From Candidatus Peregrinibacteria bacterium (GTDB lineage Bacteria; Patescibacteriota; Gracilibacteria; UBA1369; LOWO2-01-FULL-3), in assembly GCA_016206505.1 (NCBI GenBank), contig JACQRJ010000001.1, forward strand, positions 1 to 45,155: a stretch of DNA of 45,155 bases. The letters run 5' to 3'. The notes beneath the pieces were generated by a model, which saw only the letters and a list, made by a program, of their open reading frames with translations, made no database searches and was not told the DNA's origin. Shown here piece after piece: positions 7,409 to 14,180 of this stretch. Numbering within the stretch: position 1 is the first letter of the stretch; each line of letters opens with the position of its first letter. The position numbers were made by a program, and so were the translations under genes.

Positions 7409-8770
7409 CTATGTACCCGCGCTCTCCCCCGCTAATTTGCCTGTGGCCCAGGAAGCCTGGAGATTGAAGCCGCCGGTAAAGCCATCGATGTCCAAAATTT
7501 CGCCTGCGAAATAAAGTCCGGGGCAGATTTTTGACTGCATGGTTTTGCTGTCGACTTCATTGAGATTGACGCCGCCGGCAGTGACAAATTCGTCACCGGA
7601 TTCGCGATCAATGACTTTTAAGGGAAGGTTTTTTATTAAGTGGGAGACGCTTTGTGTGTCCTTTTTGCTAAGCTCACAGTTTCGCTTTTCCTCGGGAATT
7701 TTCAATTGGCTTAGAAGTTCGGTGATCAGAGATCTGGGCAGAAATGCGTGAATGTTATTTTGAATTGTGCGTTTCGGATTTTCCCTGATTTCTTTAAGGA
7801 TTTCGGCTTCAAATTCCATCGCTGTGAGATCAGGAACAAGGTCAATATAAATCTGCAAAGGATGATTTTTGTCGTAATCTTCAAAAGCCACCAGAGAGGA
7901 AAGCGCAAAAACCGCCGGTCCGGAAATTCCTTTATGGGTAAACAAAAAAGGCCCGGTGAATTTGTATTTCTTATCACGATCAGCGCGGATAGCGGCCTTT
8001 TGCATGCTCACACCTGCGAGATTTTTGGGCCAGGTTTCCAGGGTAATAAAAGAATTCAAACTGGGCGCAAGTTTAGTAATAGTGTGTCCCAAATTTTCCG
8101 CAAAATCATAACCATCGCCGCTCGATCCGGTAAAACGGTAGGCCTGGCCGCCGGTGGTAATGATCACTTTATCTACTTGGATTTTTTCGCCGTTCTTAAG
8201 GACATGCTGAAAAACGCGCAATGCTTTGTCGTCTTCGGAGTTTCCTATTCGCCGTATAGTTTCATACGTCTCAGACGGAAGCTCCTCGCCTCCTCGCATT
8301 GCATCGTTTTTCAGCATGTCCCTAAATTCGATGATGAACTTGCCGTTTTCATGAGAAATCTGTTTCACGTCATGCTTAAGCAAAATTTCGGCATTGGCTT
8401 CGTGGAGGATTTTACCGAAAACCTTCACAACATCCTGACCGTCATTGGATTTCGGAAAAACCCTGAGATCATTCTCGGTTTTGAGCGGCACGCCATGACT
8501 TTCAAACCATTCATAAACTTTTTCCGGAGGAAAATTGGTCATGGCGGAAATCAGAAATTTGTCTCCTCTGGGATAGCTTTCCAAAACTTTCGGTACGGCT
8601 TTGAGCCCTGTAGTCACATTGCAACGACCTCCGCCCGAAATAATCACTTTTCTGCCCAAAATCGTATTTTTCTCAATCAGGAAAATTTCCACATCAGGCT
8701 GATTTTCCGCAATAGTGGCCGCTGCCATCATGCCCGCCGCTCCACCGCCGATAATTGCGACTTTCATCAT
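7409..8770 (-). CDS. FAD-dependent oxidoreductase, HI0933/BaiN family, with inserted palindromic element
   Basis: 453 residues from the ATG at 8770, chosen because MMKVAIIGGGAAGMMAA begins the FAD-binding Rossmann fold; the open frame extends to 8854. Other family marks: GRKVIISGGGRCNVT near residue 40, KVIITTGGQAYRFTGSSGDGY, and the C-terminal LYFAGEILDIDGFTGGFNLQ. The family includes flavoproteins of uncertain substrate (BaiN, bile-acid reduction in gut clostridia). Odd feature: between KFIIEF and KNGEKIQVDKV there are about 42 extra residues (FRDMLKND... to ...RVFQHVL) coded exactly by the 130-bp palindrome at 8196-8325. Homologues, as I remember them, join these strands by a short turn. 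The frame stays open, so the protein may still fold. Confidence 0.9.
   Translation of the reverse strand: MMKVAIIGGGAAGMMAAATIAENQPDVEIFLIEKNTILGRKVIISGGGRCNVTTGLKAVPKVLESYPRGDKFLISAMTNFPPEKVYEWFESHGVPLKTENDLRVFPKSNDGQDVVKVFGKILHEANAEILLKHDVKQISHENGKFIIEFRDMLKNDAMRGGEELPSETYETIRRIGNSEDDKALRVFQHVLKNGEKIQVDKVIITTGGQAYRFTGSSGDGYDFAENLGHTITKLAPSLNSFITLETWPKNLAGVSMQKAAIRADRDKKYKFTGPFLFTHKGISGPAVFALSSLVAFEDYDKNHPLQIYIDLVPDLTAMEFEAEILKEIRENPKRTIQNNIHAFLPRSLITELLSQLKIPEEKRNCELSKKDTQSVSHLIKNLPLKVIDRESGDEFVTAGGVNLNEVDSKTMQSKICPGLYFAGEILDIDGFTGGFNLQASWATGKLAGESAGT
8196..8325. repeat. Family C palindromic element inside the BaiN-like gene (130 bp)
   Basis: Outer arms 8196-8216 and 8305-8325 are inverted repeats matching at 20 of 21 positions. 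Inner pairs continue the hairpin: GCAATGC (8218-8224) with GCATTGC (8296-8302), 8237-8245 with 8277-8285 (one G-U), and CGTAT (8253-8257) with ATACG (8264-8268) around a 6-nt loop. The whole element can fold as one interrupted hairpin. It is read through in frame by the host gene. The same 16-bp end recurs at 38244-38259. A GCGAGGAGG-type core recalls palindromic repeats seen in many bacterial genomes; that resemblance is from memory. Confidence 0.88.
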
Positions 8771-8924
8771 AGTGGCACTTTTATATAAAATATGCCCGAA
8801 GAAGGCAATATCCATGATCACTAAAATTAAAGGCCACTTCAATTCTAGTATCAAAAATGAGTTTATTTAAGTCCCCGAAGCAAGTGTGGTTTACGCATCT
8901 CCTTTTTATGCTCTATTCTTGCAA

Positions 8925-10103
8925 CTATACCCTGTTTTTTCTCACCCCGACGCGCACGCCAAAGATCGCGATGGACAGATCGTCCGCACAGTTCCCGCCC
9001 GCGTAGAACAGCCCAGGGTTGGGGGTGTTGGTATGCCAGTAAAACGCGGGAACCTCGCCAGTCCTTGACCTGCCTGGAATGCATGTTTCCGGCGCCAAGG
9101 CCACTCTAGAATTTTCCGGATTTTCATAGTCAAAATAATCAGGAACCCATCCTTCCATTTCTAAACAATTGATTATATATGCGAGTGCCTGTTTAGCGTC
9201 TTGTGCTCTAACGCCTTCTGGAAGTACTCCTTTTATGGCGGTGTACCAATCTCTGCCACTCATTTGAGGTAGTTTCGCATCTTTGAGCATAATGAGCCGA
9301 TCACGTTCCATGCGTAGTACCCCCCCTGTTTCCCTTTCAATACCTTCCAATGCGTCAAGCATTTCCTCTTCTGTTTGGCCGCCGTGTTTTTTCGAATTAA
9401 GGTTTTTTGGGTTATAAATAATACCCGGTTTTTTGTAGCGTTCCACTTGAAAGAAAATTTCTTCCAGGTCGATTTGATCTGCGGTAAAAACTTTTTTATC
9501 AGGGCCGACCAATAAAGTGTTTGGTGCTTTTCCTCCCGCTGTGCCGGAATAGGCTTTTTTTAAGGCTTCTTCCAAGAGTTTAAAGTAAGTTAGAGTCTTC
9601 GGGTTTCTGGAAGCAATAGGAACGTCTTCAGGAGCCCAAACGACCCTACCATAACCTCCATCGAAATATTTATTGGATACGCACATTTTATTAGTGTCGT
9701 CTGCGCCGAATAGAGCTTTGTAGTCTTTCCTAAAATTTGGTTTGCGATAACCGCGTCTCTCTCTTGCTTCCGTAAAAAGTCCAGCCTTTTCCCACGTCCT
9801 GACACTTACCTTAAAACTTTCTCTTATAAATTCATATTTGGCCCTATTTACTCTTCTTTCCAACCGGTCAAAAAATCTGGTTATATCAACTCTCAAGGCA
9901 GCTCCCGCTGTATCTACCGTCTCGCCATTTTCGCCATCTTCGGCGAATTTGGTCTCCGGATAGCTTAAATCAGCGGGCATACGTTCTTTAAAACGTTCTT
10001 TTACAGTGAGTCCTATTTGCTGCTCTCTTGTATAAAGTCCCTGTATGCGACCGGCGGAGCGTCTTTCTTCGCCATCCCAGGGTGTTGATATTTCTGCAGA
10101 CAT
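8925..10103 (-). CDS. Uncharacterised protein with a possible hypervariable C-terminus
   Basis: 392 residues, no signal peptide and no motif I recognise in the first 320. The C-terminal 60 residues run from APETCIPGRSRTGEVPAFYW through a Thr/Asn/Pro/Tyr-rich stretch to FGVRVGVRKNRV. That ending resembles the C-type-lectin-like ends of diversity-generating-retroelement targets (xGVRxxVR). Codon use shifts sharply to NNC there (ACC, AAC, CCC, TTC, TAC, GAC, TCC, ATC) and GC content rises, unlike the rest of the gene. No reverse transcriptase or template repeat is in the window. The gene is divergent from lexA, with the LexA-type boxes 71-112 bp upstream. Confidence 0.7.
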   Translation of the reverse strand: MSAEISTPWDGEERRSAGRIQGLYTREQQIGLTVKERFKERMPADLSYPETKFAEDGENGETVDTAGAALRVDITRFFDRLERRVNRAKYEFIRESFKVSVRTWEKAGLFTEARERRGYRKPNFRKDYKALFGADDTNKMCVSNKYFDGGYGRVVWAPEDVPIASRNPKTLTYFKLLEEALKKAYSGTAGGKAPNTLLVGPDKKVFTADQIDLEEIFFQVERYKKPGIIYNPKNLNSKKHGGQTEEEMLDALEGIERETGGVLRMERDRLIMLKDAKLPQMSGRDWYTAIKGVLPEGVRAQDAKQALAYIINCLEMEGWVPDYFDYENPENSRVALAPETCIPGRSRTGEVPAFYWHTNTPNPGLFYAGGNCADDLSIAIFGVRVGVRKNRV

Positions 10104-10168
10104 AGACGAATAGTTAAAATCGGTTTTTAGTCTTGTTGCTTTATTCTATTTTGTCAACAGCATATTAC

Positions 10169-10197
10169 TTGACGGTGAGCGCGTACTCACCTAATAT
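10169..10197 (+). promoter_or_regulatory. lexA promoter
   Basis: TTGACG at 10169-10174, a 17-bp spacer and TAATAT at 10192-10197. Predicted start near 10204, leader about 27 nt. The spacer is filled by operator box 1. Confidence 0.8.
10174..10191. promoter_or_regulatory. Putative LexA operator, box 1
   Basis: GGTGAG-N6-CTCACC, a perfect 6-bp inverted repeat lying between the -35 and -10 hexamers of lexA. Binding would block RNA polymerase. The half-site differs from the E. coli (CTGT) and Bacillus (GAAC) LexA boxes. Confidence 0.75.
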
Positions 10198-10215
10198 GGT
10201 GAGCGTACACTTACC
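10198..10215. promoter_or_regulatory. Putative LexA operator, box 2
   Basis: GGTGAG-N6-CTTACC, one mismatch from the symmetric box 1. It starts immediately after the -10 and covers the predicted transcription start. The two dyad centres are 24 bp apart. Confidence 0.7.
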
Positions 10216-10230
10216 TTTTAAAAAAAGCCT

Positions 10231-10854
10231 ATGAGCGATGCATTAACAGAAAAACAGGAAGCCGTATTGAAATTTATTGAAGAATATCAAATGGCTTATG
10301 GCAAATCGCCGACTTTGCGCGAGATGCGTGAGCATTTTCAGGTCAGTTCCGACAATAGTGTTCTAAAGCATCTAAAGGCGCTGGAGGAAAAGGGCTTTAT
10401 CAGCAAAGATGATACGCCGCGCGGTATTGGCTTGTTGAATGCGGTTAAGGAGAAACTTTCTGCTGGAATTTCTTCCGTGAGATTGCCAATTTTGGGAGCC
10501 ATTCCCGCCGGCGGACCGGTTTTATCCGAGGAATATGTGCAGGGCTATATGAATGTCGGTGAAGATTTGGCGGCAAATGAAAAAGATTTCTTTTTGTTAC
10601 AGGTCACAGGTAACAGCATGATTGATGCAGGAATTTTTGAAGGCGACCTGGTTATAGTAGATATGAAAAAAGAGCCGCGTGACGGCGACATTGTTGTAGC
10701 TTTGGTGGATGGCGAAAATACTTTGAAAAGATTTGTGAAAAAAGGCGGCGCAGTTCATTTGAAAGCTGAGAATCCTGCTTATAAAGATATATATGCCAAA
10801 GATGAGTTATTGATTCAGGGGGTTATCAGAACTTTGATACGACAATATGGGTAA
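10231..10854 (+). CDS. lexA: LexA repressor (SOS response)
   Basis: 207 residues, the usual length. The N-terminal winged helix (TEKQEAVLKFIEEY to NSVLKHLKALEEKG, residues 6-55) binds DNA. The C-terminal S24 peptidase domain has the Ala93-Gly94 cleavage site in GAIPAGGP, catalytic Ser129 in VTGNSM and Lys166 in NTLKRF. DNA damage and RecA filaments trigger self-cleavage and derepression. Two symmetric boxes overlap its promoter, so it is autoregulated. No second copy of the box was found upstream of dinB, 0.9 kb away, so control of dinB by LexA is not supported here. Confidence 0.95.
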   Translation: MSDALTEKQEAVLKFIEEYQMAYGKSPTLREMREHFQVSSDNSVLKHLKALEEKGFISKDDTPRGIGLLNAVKEKLSAGISSVRLPILGAIPAGGPVLSEEYVQGYMNVGEDLAANEKDFFLLQVTGNSMIDAGIFEGDLVIVDMKKEPRDGDIVVALVDGENTLKRFVKKGGAVHLKAENPAYKDIYAKDELLIQGVIRTLIRQYG

Positions 10855-10963
10855 AAGCTGATTGATAGCTTTGCAGAGCTGAAAACTGAAAAATTTAAAA
10901 CCAACTTGCTGGCCGTTTTAGGACAGCGCTTATTTACTAACTTTATTCATAACCAAAAACACT

Positions 10964-11164
10964 ATGTTTATCACACTCACTATCGACACACATGCAATCA
11001 AGAAACCTATTGTGCGCATGCAAAAGAACAGGTTCGATGCTTCCAAGGGCTGGAGAAAAGAAATTCATGCCAAAAAAAGAAGCTTGATTCAGAAATTTCA
11101 GGGCTGGAAAAAATCATTGAAGGCCCCGCAGTACAAAGTGAACGGGCAAATTTCGGCATTTTGA
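10964..11164 (+). CDS. Possible small basic protein, unknown
   Basis: 66 residues, very basic (about 17 Lys/Arg against 3 Asp/Glu), in an otherwise gene-free stretch between lexA and the toxin-antitoxin pair. It could be a small nucleic-acid-binding protein or chance. The overlapping longer frame at 10906-11193 has an unconvincing composition. A TTGCTG at 10906-10911 with weak AT-rich sequence 17 bp on is the only promoter hint. The rest of 10855-11198 shows a short AAAGCT/AGCTTT hairpin just after lexA and a TGAGTC/GACTCA dyad near 11170-11190, neither followed by a T-run. Confidence 0.35.
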   Translation: MFITLTIDTHAIKKPIVRMQKNRFDASKGWRKEIHAKKRSLIQKFQGWKKSLKAPQYKVNGQISAF

Positions 11165-11198
11165 AGGCTGAGTCAGGATGTAAGACTCATTGAGAACG

Positions 11199-11229
11199 GT
11201 AGTAAAGTATGATATCCTTACTTTACTAC
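11199..11229. promoter_or_regulatory. Operator of the AbrB/RelE toxin-antitoxin operon
   Basis: Perfect 11-bp inverted repeat (GTAGTAAAGTA at 11199-11209 with its complement at 11219-11229) around 9 bp, 15 bp before the antitoxin ATG. Placement and symmetry fit autorepression by the antitoxin or complex. Confidence 0.7.
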
Positions 11230-11244
11230 TTAACTACCACAAAT

Positions 11245-11490
11245 ATGAATGCAAAAGTTGTGAGAGCTACAACCAAAGGGCAAATCACTTTGCCAAAGGC
11301 TTGGAGAGAACAATTTAAAACTGATAATTATATGATGACTATCAAAACTGAGGGACTTATTATTAAGCCGGTTAAAATCGAGGAACTTGAGGAAGAAGTA
11401 CTTTTTGACGCAGAAAGGGATAATGATGGCAAGGGTGTGCCTATAGATGAGGCGATTGCATTTTTAGAAAAATTACAAAAAAATGGATAA
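11245..11490 (+). CDS. AbrB/SpoVT-family antitoxin
   Basis: 81 residues from the ATG at 11245; an ATG at 11209 is in frame but lies inside the operator and adds a non-conserved leader. The N-terminus VVRATTKGQITLPKAWREQF is a swapped-hairpin AbrB DNA-binding domain (canonical KGQITIPKxxR). The acidic C-terminal part (EELEEEVLFDAERD) would wrap the toxin. It overlaps the toxin start by 8 nt, giving coupled translation. Confidence 0.85.
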   Translation: MNAKVVRATTKGQITLPKAWREQFKTDNYMMTIKTEGLIIKPVKIEELEEEVLFDAERDNDGKGVPIDEAIAFLEKLQKNG

Positions 11491-11731
11491 ATTTCAAAAA
11501 TTTTTAATCAAATTGCCTAAGAATTATAGAAAATTGGTACTTTTGATTTTGCGTCAAATAAAATTGGATTATACCAAAGTACCAGGGATCAAGCGGATTG
11601 CAGATTCAGATAATTTATTCATAGTTAGAGTTGGTAGATATAGAATAATTTTCAGAATTGCTGCAGATGGCGAAATAACCATTGTGAAAGGTGCCAAACG
11701 AGACGATCAGACATATGAAAATTTGAAATGA
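11483..11731 (+). CDS. RelE/ParE-family toxin
   Basis: 82 residues. Pattern of the RelE/ParE fold: helical N-terminus (FQKFLIKLPKNYRKLVLLIL), then KRIADSDNLFIVRVGRYRIIFRI, the usual LFRxRxGxYRIxF strand pair, and a C-terminal IVKGAKRDDQTYENL (canonical xxxxHRxxxY). RelE homologues cleave mRNA on the ribosome and ParE homologues poison gyrase; sequence alone does not decide, though the basic strand pair favours an RNase. Its stop is immediately followed by the dinB ATG. Confidence 0.85.
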   Translation: MDKFQKFLIKLPKNYRKLVLLILRQIKLDYTKVPGIKRIADSDNLFIVRVGRYRIIFRIAADGEITIVKGAKRDDQTYENLK

Positions 11732-13042
11732 ATGTTTGATATTCATTTGCATCAGAGGCAGCGTCATATTTTGCACATTGATGCGGATGCGTTTTTTGCA
11801 TCGGTGGAGCAGATTTTGAATCCGGCGCTTCGGGGCAAGGCGGTTTTGGTTGGCGGGCCGACAGATACCAACGGCATAGTATCGGCGGCAAGCTATGAAG
11901 CCCGAAAATTCGGCATAAAATCAGGAATGGCGATGTATCTGGCTAAGCGAAAATGTCCTGGCGCGATTGTTGTACATGGGAATTTTGATGCTTATCGCAA
12001 TTTTTCACGGAGGATGTATAAAATCTTTTGTGAATTTACGCCGGATGTGGAAATGGCGTCGATTGATGAGGCATATTTGGATATTACGGGATGCTGCAGA
12101 GGAGAAGGCTGGGCAATGGAAACCGTGCAAAGCACGGTTTCTGGCCGAATTTCTGTCACCGGTGATACTTTTTGCGATCATGACAATCACGAGGCGGAAA
12201 CTTTGGCACGCAGAATTTTGATGGAGATTTACAAGAAGCTGGGACTATCTGTTTCCTGTGGCATGGCCAGCAGTAAAATGGTGGCAAAAGTTGCATCCAG
12301 TACATATAAACCTCACAAATTGAGCATTGTCCCCTATGGAAAGGAGCGAGATTTTTTGGCTCCGCTACAACTTCGAGCGATGCCTGGAATCGGACCGAAG
12401 ACTTTTGAAGTTTTGTCGAGAGTGGGACTTACGACTTTGGGGAATTTGAGCAGTATGAAGATGACAGAGGTGATTGATAAATTGGGCGTAGGCGCCGTGG
12501 GCCTTTGGAAAAGAGCTTGCGGTGTTGATAACAGCGAGGTGATTTCGACTCAGGCTTTGCCAAAATCAATTTCCAAAGAACATACTTTTTATCAGCGGGA
12601 AACGAGTAAGAAGAATTTACTAAGGGAATTAAAAAATCTTTCGGTGATGGTTTTTGAAAAACTGAGGAAATACAGGATGAAAGCTTCGACTATTTGTATA
12701 AAAATACGATATTTCAGAGAAGGGGCGAGTAGCCAATGGCATCGTGATAATGCGCAAATTGAGAATTTAAAGCCTAACATATTCCAGGATTTTTCTTTCC
12801 AAAAGCATCTGGATTTTCCGACGTGCAGCGATAAGAAACTTTTCATGTTTGCCAAAAATTTATTTTTGGAAAATCTCGCGGATGAGCCGGTGCGCTTGAT
12901 AGGCATTGGAGTAAGCGGCCTTAAGCAAAATTACAATCTAACGATTTTTGAGCGCGATGAGGAGGAAGAAGGGCTTTTTTATTCGATTGATAAAATCCGC
13001 CAGGCGTATGGTGAGGATGCTTTGAAATATGGCGTGGATTAG
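11732..13042 (+). CDS. dinB: DNA polymerase IV (Y-family) with palindromic-element insertion in the palm
   Basis: 436 residues. Translesion polymerase. Catalytic acidic residues are in HIDADAFFASVEQ (D17, D19) and SIDEAYLDITG (D112, E113). The thumb HhH motif RAMPGIGPKTFEVL and the little-finger region (RETSKKNLLRELKNLS) follow. Between DITG (120) and EAETLARRI (154) there are 33 residues where homologues have about 8: CCRGEGWAMETVQS... to ...VTGDTFCDHDNH. This segment holds a family B hairpin and a family A palindrome, both read in frame. The insertion directly follows the catalytic loop. The start abuts the toxin stop, so expression may be linked to the toxin-antitoxin operon. Confidence 0.93.
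   Translation: MFDIHLHQRQRHILHIDADAFFASVEQILNPALRGKAVLVGGPTDTNGIVSAASYEARKFGIKSGMAMYLAKRKCPGAIVVHGNFDAYRNFSRRMYKIFCEFTPDVEMASIDEAYLDITGCCRGEGWAMETVQSTVSGRISVTGDTFCDHDNHEAETLARRILMEIYKKLGLSVSCGMASSKMVAKVASSTYKPHKLSIVPYGKERDFLAPLQLRAMPGIGPKTFEVLSRVGLTTLGNLSSMKMTEVIDKLGVGAVGLWKRACGVDNSEVISTQALPKSISKEHTFYQRETSKKNLLRELKNLSVMVFEKLRKYRMKASTICIKIRYFREGASSQWHRDNAQIENLKPNIFQDFSFQKHLDFPTCSDKKLFMFAKNLFLENLADEPVRLIGIGVSGLKQNYNLTIFERDEEEEGLFYSIDKIRQAYGEDALKYGVD
12119..12141. repeat. Family B palindromic element, copy 2 (inside dinB)
   Basis: Perfect 10-bp stem, left arm GAAACCGTGC at 12119-12128, loop AAA, right arm 12132-12141. Compared with copy 1 at 1476-1498 the fifth base pair is C-G instead of T-A: both arms changed together, so pairing is conserved. 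Confidence 0.85.
12151..12176. repeat. Family A palindromic element (inside dinB)
   Basis: Core TCACCGGTGA at 12156-12165 with the right flank TACTTTTTGCG; the left flank is degenerate. Translated in frame as S-V-T-G-D-T-F. It starts 10 nt after the family B hairpin. Confidence 0.85.
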
Positions 13043-13116
13043 GCTATAAATAGTTCCATATGAATGGTTATCAAAATTTTCAGGTAAAAGTTTTTAATTT
13101 TTGGTAGCATCAGTGG

Positions 13117-13563
13117 ATGAATAAATACAAATTACACTTAGCATCGATAAAAAAATTGCGACTTTATAGAGAGATAAAGAAAGTTATACTGACAAAAATG
13201 AGAAGCAATATGGTTACTTGCGACGAAGCCGAAGCTCTTATGAATAAAGTCAAAAAAGATCTCAAAGTTCTTTCCTCAAAATCCGGGATAATTGAATATT
13301 GTAATATGTTGCCACAGCTTCATCCGATGTTTATGCAATTGAAGCTCCGTTTCGATTATGAGGTGGGAGAAAAAATTGACAGGGTACTATCAGAGCTGGT
13401 GGACAAAGTTGTTCATAAGGGAAATTTTGATTTGGCTGAAAAAATTATGTCAGAAATTGAAACGATGTATGCATCAGGTGCTATTACACTGGAAGAGATA
13501 CGCAACGCCAGTCCAGATGACTTTGATGTTGCACTTGAAAAAGTAAGGCGAAAGTATAAATGA
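13117..13563 (+). CDS. Hypothetical cytosolic helical protein
   Basis: 148 residues, Lys/Glu-rich and probably all-helical, no signal peptide or membrane segment and no motif I recognise. Two Cys (in TCDEAEALM and EYCNMLP) are not arranged as a metal site. TAGCAT lies 6 nt before the ATG, so the transcript may be leaderless. It lies 74 nt after dinB and converges on the next gene; a CCGG-based dyad near 13565-13584 in the 29-nt gap may act as a shared terminator, without a clear T-run. Confidence 0.65.
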   Translation: MNKYKLHLASIKKLRLYREIKKVILTKMRSNMVTCDEAEALMNKVKKDLKVLSSKSGIIEYCNMLPQLHPMFMQLKLRFDYEVGEKIDRVLSELVDKVVHKGNFDLAEKIMSEIETMYASGAITLEEIRNASPDDFDVALEKVRRKYK

Positions 13564-13592
13564 CCGGCTCAGTTTGTTCCGGTTTATAATCC

Positions 13593-14063
13593 TTATATCT
13601 TACCCGCGGAATAAAGGGTTTTTAGATGATTATACAATTCAGTCGTATCTTTAAACATTTGCCATGGTTCATCATTAGCCTTAGTTCCGGTTTTGAGAGC
13701 GATGTCACCGCCACCGTTATCATATCTAAGCCTAAAACCATTACGGTTATTATGCATAAAAACGGTGCCGCTATCCAAAATACTGTCAGACTCATTTGCC
13801 GGGCAGGCGGTTCCATATCCCAATTCCTGGAATGCTCTTTCAATAAATTTGATTCCACCTTTGTTTTCATTTGCTTCAATATTCTGGTCATCAGCAGCAA
13901 GTTGTTTTTCATACTTGTCATCGCCACTATCCAGCTTTGCAGCCATTTTCTCCACTTCGTTTCCACCTGAAAGTAATTTTTCATCAATAGATTCAGGCCC
14001 TTTTTTGTCCTGTATTTCTTGAAACAGAAATCTATTCGTATGAAGTAAACTTGTTTTTTTCAT
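13593..14063 (-). CDS. Hypothetical protein
   Basis: 156 residues, charged and Asn/Gly-rich, with no signal peptide and no recognised domain. The N-terminal half (KKTSLLHTNRFLFQEIQDKK, then EKMAAKLDSGDDKYEKQL) looks helical; the C-terminal half (GFRLRYDNGGGDIALKTGT) looks beta-rich. Codon use is like that of its neighbours, which supports a real gene. It is divergent from the first cysteine-rich gene, with a shared 117-nt control region. Confidence 0.6.
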   Translation of the reverse strand: MKKTSLLHTNRFLFQEIQDKKGPESIDEKLLSGGNEVEKMAAKLDSGDDKYEKQLAADDQNIEANENKGGIKFIERAFQELGYGTACPANESDSILDSGTVFMHNNRNGFRLRYDNGGGDIALKTGTKANDEPWQMFKDTTELYNHLKTLYSAGKI

Positions 14064-14125
14064 ATTTAATGCATGGTTATAAATAAATGCGAGTACATTG
14101 TAACATATTTACGACAAACGCGCAA

Positions 14126-14149
14126 GGACACTGTGATTTTCTGGTGTCC
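14126..14149. promoter_or_regulatory. Inverted repeat in the divergent control region
   Basis: GGACAC at 14126-14131 pairs with GTGTCC at 14144-14149. It sits where the -35 of the cysteine-rich gene cluster would be: TAGGAT at 14169-14174 precedes the GTG at 14181 by 6 nt. It may be a repressor or activator site for either gene. Confidence 0.4.
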
Positions 14150-14180
14150 GTTATTTGTAATTTCTTGTTAGGATTTTAGC

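Noticed and set aside
7748-8788. 346-codon open frame antisense to the BaiN-like gene
   Set aside because: The minus-strand frame has all FAD-binding motifs; the plus-strand product has no recognisable features and unnatural composition.
9590-9805. Reverse transcriptase or template repeat accompanying the possible DGR target
   Set aside because: No YxDD-type polymerase motif or near-copy of the variable region was found on either strand of the window.
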